DNA from: CAZFVY01 sp964522665
Lineage (GTDB): Bacteria > Verrucomicrobiota > Verrucomicrobiia > Limisphaerales > CAZFVY01
NCBI GenBank assembly: GCA_964522665.1
Contig: CAZFVY010000175.1
Span: 1-7,692, forward strand
Direction of reading: 5' to 3'
Length of the DNA stretch: 7,692 nucleotides
Part shown: piece after piece, positions 5,421 to 7,692 of the stretch
How the letters are laid out: each line of letters begins with the position of its first letter
How positions within the stretch are numbered: position 1 is the first letter of the stretch
Position numbers and translations under genes: made by a program
The notes under the pieces: model-generated
Seen by the model: only the letters and a program-made list of their open reading frames with translations
What the model was told of the DNA's origin: nothing
The model's database searches: none

Positions 5421-6251
5421 ATGATCATCGGTACAAACTCCTCCGCCTTGTTCGCCTCCCGTCAGCTTTCGGTCAATTCCAACCTCCTCCAGAAGTCCCT
5501 GGCCCGGCTCTCGTCCGGTCAACGCATCGTCTCGCCTGAGGACGACGCCGCTGGCCTGGCGATCTCGATGAAACTGGACGCCGAAGTCCGCCGCAACGGC
5601 GCCGCTTCGACGATCCTGACCAATGCGACGACGTTTAGCCAGACGGCGGACGGAATGTTGCAACAGGTGCAGAACGCGTTGAATCGCTTGAGTGAATTGA
5701 GCGTGCTTTCGCAAGACAGCTCGAAGAGCGCGTCCGACATCTCGAACTACGCCGCCGAGTTCACCCAGTTGCAGAACTTTATCAGTGACATCGGGACCAA
5801 GAAGTTCGGCAGTTCGACCCTTTTTAGCAGCACTGGCTTTTCGGTGCCGATCAACGACTCCGGTTCGCTGTTGACGTTGAACGCGCTCGACCTCAACAAC
5901 GCCGCGGTCACCATTGGCTTGTCCAACATTTTCAACGCCGCCTCGAGCGCCATCGGCAATACGACCAGCGCCGCCCAGGCCTTGAGCAACGTCGTGACGG
6001 CGATTTCGACGCTTGCGACAATGCGCGCGCTCACCGGCGCCAATATCGAGCGCTTGAACTTCTCGAACGACTCGTTGAGCCAGTTTAACACCAGCCTTCA
6101 GGCGGCTAGCGCTTCGATCACCAATGTCGATATGGCCTCGGAGGCCGCGAACTTCGCGAAATACCAGTTGCTGGTCCAGGCGGGGTCAACGATGTTGGCT
6201 CAGGCGAACGCGATTCCCAACTCAACCCTGCAAATCTTGCAGAACATCTAG
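5421..6251 (+). CDS. fliC: Flagellin 1, filament subunit (276 aa)
   Basis: This is the structural subunit of the flagellar filament, exported by the flagellar type III system and polymerised under the cap. It has a complete compact flagellin layout: N-terminal D0 helix (residues 5-30), S-S-G-Q-R-I-V-S-P (31-39), DDAAG (41-45), D1 helices including QNALNRLSELS (84-94) and EFTQLQNFISDIG (113-125), a short central segment, then ANIERLNF and the C-terminal helix with NFAKYQLLVQAGSTMLAQANAI. It has essentially no D2/D3 outer domain, which explains the short length. No cysteine and no signal peptide, as expected. ATG 5421 is the only start that keeps the D0 helix. It has its own perfect sigma-28 promoter, long leader and terminator, so it is a single-gene unit. 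The symbol is by family; species usage may be fla or hag. Confidence 0.97.
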   Translation: MIIGTNSSALFASRQLSVNSNLLQKSLARLSSGQRIVSPEDDAAGLAISMKLDAEVRRNGAASTILTNATTFSQTADGMLQQVQNALNRLSELSVLSQDSSKSASDISNYAAEFTQLQNFISDIGTKKFGSSTLFSSTGFSVPINDSGSLLTLNALDLNNAAVTIGLSNIFNAASSAIGNTTSAAQALSNVVTAISTLATMRALTGANIERLNFSNDSLSQFNTSLQAASASITNVDMASEAANFAKYQLLVQAGSTMLAQANAIPNSTLQILQNI

Positions 6252-6316
6252 CGTTAGGTTTTCCCGAGGGAACAGACCTTCGGTAATTTGTCCCGGTCAG
6301 TAGGGACTGCACAACG

Positions 6317-6350
6317 GGCCGGCAGCGTGTTGATTCGCTGCTGGCCTTTT
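6317..6350 (+). terminator. Intrinsic terminator of flagellin 1
   Basis: An 11-bp stem (6317-6327 with 6336-6346, one G-T pair) with an 8-base loop is followed by TTTT (6347-6350). A smaller hairpin, GTCCC 6290-6294 with GGGAC 6303-6307, lies just before it in the 3' untranslated region. The main hairpin is homologous to the one after flagellin 2. Confidence 0.88.
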
Positions 6351-6480
6351 GTCGTTTGGATTTCCTGCGAACCAGGTCAGGTTTGGCCCGCCCGCGCTTC
6401 CGACCGCCTTCGTCTCGTGTCCCAGAAAGCGGTTCGACGGAGCCCAAGTCGGTTACCGCAAAAAATGATGTAAAAAAGGC

Positions 6481-6507
6481 TAAAGTTCTTCGCCAGTACG
6501 CCGATTA
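6481..6507 (+). promoter_or_regulatory. Sigma-28 promoter of flagellin 2
   Basis: TAAAGTTC at 6481-6488, an 11-base spacer, then GCCGATTA at 6500-6507: 14 of 16 consensus positions with exact spacing. Two A-tracts (6460-6465 and 6472-6477) precede the -35, as before flagellin 1. Transcription should start near 6514. Confidence 0.94.
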
Positions 6508-6513
6508 TCTCTA

Positions 6514-6639
6514 TTAGATGGCGGGGATGGACCCCTGCTAAAGGCGCTGAAACGGCGCCGGAGACTTGTGGCATGGCTGCCGAATTTAATATTTGGGAGC
6601 GTTTTAATCAACGCGCTCAATTAGCAGTGGACTGAGCTT
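6514..6639 (+). ncRNA. Structured 5' leader of flagellin 2
   Basis: It is homologous to the leader of flagellin 1. P1 is GGC 6520-6522 plus GGGG 6523-6526 with CCCC 6532-6535, bulged T, and GCT 6537-6539, loop ATGGA. P2 is GGCGC 6543-6547 with GCGCC 6555-6559, one pair longer than in flagellin 1. P3 is GGC 6570-6572 with GCC 6579-6581, loop ATGGCT. P4 is GCGTT 6599-6603 with AACGC 6610-6614, loop TTAATC. The possible loop-to-3' pseudoknot of the other leaders is not evident here. Confidence 0.6.
6573..6635 (+). CDS. Possible 20-codon upstream ORF ending 4 bases before flagellin 2
   Basis: ATG 6573, preceded at 9 bases by GGAG (6560-6563), opens a 20-codon frame (MAAEFNIWERFNQRAQLAVD) that stops with TGA 6633-6635, four bases before the flagellin ATG. 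The spacing suits translational coupling. The same frame in the flagellin 1 leader reads K-E-A-K-L-N-A-R-T-R-L-N-Q-R-S-Q-stop. It is similar, but ATG is replaced by AAG, so at best it is a lost ORF there. Conserved RNA structure may explain the likeness equally well. Confidence 0.3.
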   Translation: MAAEFNIWERFNQRAQLAVD

Positions 6640-7461
6640 ATGACTGTTGACGCAAGCTCAGCCGTTCTTCGCAATCTAGGGATCAACTCCGCCCTCCTGT
6701 CGAAATCCCTTGCCCGTCTCTCTTCCGGCCAGCGCATTGTCTCGCCGGAGGATGATCCGGGTGGTTTGGCGATTTCGATCAAACTGGATGGGGAAATTCA
6801 GCGGAATAATGCCGCCGCGTCAATCGTAACGAACGCCACCTCGTTGACCCAGGCTCAGGATGGCCTGCTGCAACAGGTTGAAAAGGCCTTGGATCGGATG
6901 AGCGAGCTGGGCGTTTTGGCGCAGGATAGCTCAAAATCGGCGTCGGACATTTCAAGTTACACGTCGGAGTTCACCCAGTTGCAGAGTTTCATCAGCGACG
7001 TTGGGACCAAGAATTTCAGTTCCACGACGATGTTCGGCAGTACCGGCCTCAGTGTGTTGGTGGACCCGCAGGGCACGACGATCACTCTTAACGCGTTGGA
7101 TATCAACAATTCAGCGGTTACGATCGGCCTAGCGAATATCTTTAATACGATCTCCACCGGGGTCGGGAACGCGACCAGCGCCGCCCAGGCGCTCAGCAAC
7201 GTGCAGACGGCGATCTCAACCCTTGCCAGCATGCGCGCCGTGACCGGGGCGAACATCGAGCGGCTCAATTTCTCGAGTGATACTTTGAGTTCGCTCACCA
7301 CGAATCTGACGGCCGCCAGTGGCGCAATTACGAACGTTGACATGGCGACCGAGGCTTCGAATTTCGCCAAATATCAATTGTTGGTGCAGGCCGGGACGAC
7401 CATGCTTGCCCAGGCAAATTCACTTCGCAGTTCGACTCTGCAGATCTTGCAGAGCATCTAA
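6640..7461 (+). CDS. fliC: Flagellin 2, filament subunit (273 aa)
   Basis: A close paralog of flagellin 1, colinear over almost the whole length and with the same compact D0/D1-only layout. It has the D0 helix (INSALLSKSLARLSSGQRI, about residues 15-33), EFTQLQSFISDVG in D1, TIGLANIFNT centrally, and the C-terminal helix ending STLQILQSI. It differs at the extreme N-terminus (MTVDASSAVL, three residues shorter) and in the usually conserved DDAAG motif, which reads DDPGG (38-42). Its codons are less GC-biased than those of flagellin 1. It has its own sigma-28 promoter, structured leader and terminator. Having two full flagellins suggests a filament of mixed composition or segments used under different conditions, which is an inference. 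Confidence 0.97.
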   Translation: MTVDASSAVLRNLGINSALLSKSLARLSSGQRIVSPEDDPGGLAISIKLDGEIQRNNAAASIVTNATSLTQAQDGLLQQVEKALDRMSELGVLAQDSSKSASDISSYTSEFTQLQSFISDVGTKNFSSTTMFGSTGLSVLVDPQGTTITLNALDINNSAVTIGLANIFNTISTGVGNATSAAQALSNVQTAISTLASMRAVTGANIERLNFSSDTLSSLTTNLTAASGAITNVDMATEASNFAKYQLLVQAGTTMLAQANSLRSSTLQILQSI

Positions 7462-7548
7462 TCCCGCTGCGCGGCAACGCCTTCGGGCGCTCGCGCGCCG
7501 GTCGCAACCTTCGGAAAGTCGTCCCCGGGAGCATCATCTCACGTCCCA

Positions 7549-7584
7549 GGCCGATAGCGTGCTCGACCGCTGTCGGCCCTTTTT
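7549..7584 (+). terminator. Intrinsic terminator of flagellin 2
   Basis: An 11-bp stem (7549-7559 with 7568-7578, one T-G pair) with an 8-base loop is followed by C and TTTTT (7580-7584). Stem length, loop length and much of the sequence equal the terminator of flagellin 1, showing that the duplication included the 3' end. The preceding ACCTTCGG..GTCCC region is also shared. Confidence 0.9.
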
Positions 7585-7611
7585 ATTTCCCCGGGTATTT
7601 CGCTGGAATCC

Positions 7612-7638
7612 TCAAGTTTTGGTGGAAGTGGCCGATAA
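7612..7638 (+). promoter_or_regulatory. Sigma-28 promoter of a gene beyond the right edge
   Basis: TCAAGTTT at 7612-7619, an 11-base spacer, then GCCGATAA at 7631-7638: 15 of 16 FliA consensus positions. No start codon with a convincing reading frame follows in the remaining 54 bases, which would be the start of its leader; GTGGC 7649-7653 could pair with GCCAC 7666-7670. A further late flagellar gene to the right is therefore predicted. Confidence 0.85.
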
Positions 7639-7692
7639 TAAGAAGAGTGGCGGCAGTAGAAGCGGCCACGCAGGAACGACGGAAAGCGCCTG

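Noticed and set aside
1..7692. Mobile element, CRISPR array or tRNA/rRNA gene
   Set aside because: No transposase or integrase coding, terminal repeats, spaced direct repeats or tRNA-like cloverleaf was seen. The only tandem repeats are the protein-coding Sel1 units.

Overview
The window is GC-rich, tightly packed DNA with every convincing gene on the + strand. It suggests a motile, diderm (outer-membrane) bacterium. The flagellin signature (RLSSGQRIVSPEDD..GLAIS.KL near the N-terminus, EFTQLQ.FISD.GTK.F in D1) resembles flagellins I remember from Verrucomicrobiota such as Opitutaceae. That placement is from memory, was not tested by a search, and is moderate at best.

Left part (about 1-3520): after about 250 bases without a supported complete gene come an exported protein of eleven perfect-length Sel1 repeats (260-1699) and, 53 bases later, an outer-membrane Omp85-type transporter of the ShlB/FhaC (TpsB, two-partner secretion) family (1753-3519). 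They are probably co-transcribed. No TpsA-like substrate is visible, so either it lies outside the window or this transporter has another cargo.

Right part (about 3540-7692): a flagellin cluster of four tandem flagellin-related genes. The last two (5421-6251 and 6640-7461) are intact, compact flagellins of 276 and 273 residues. The first two are unusual. One is a 140-residue protein (3706-4128) keeping short N-terminal, D1-helix and C-terminal flagellin segments but no middle. The other is a 268-residue protein (4261-5067) keeping the D1 core and C-terminal helix, with the N-terminal D0 helix replaced by a Pro/Ser/Ala-rich segment.

Regulation is unusually readable. Three genes, plus an unseen gene beyond the right edge, are preceded by near-perfect sigma-28 (FliA) promoters of the form TAAAGTTY-N11-GCCGATWA. 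The first and the two last flagellin-type genes also share a long (about 110-130 nt) 5' leader with a conserved series of small hairpins and short upstream reading frames. Two of those frames end at, or overlap, the start codon of the main gene. Both intact flagellin genes end in homologous strong intrinsic terminators, so whole transcription units (promoter, leader, gene, terminator) were duplicated. The shared leader RNA and the two aberrant flagellin paralogs are the most novel parts of the window.

The two gene-free stretches longer than 300 bases (5068-5420 and 6252-6639) are accounted for by a terminator, a sigma-28 promoter and a structured leader in each.
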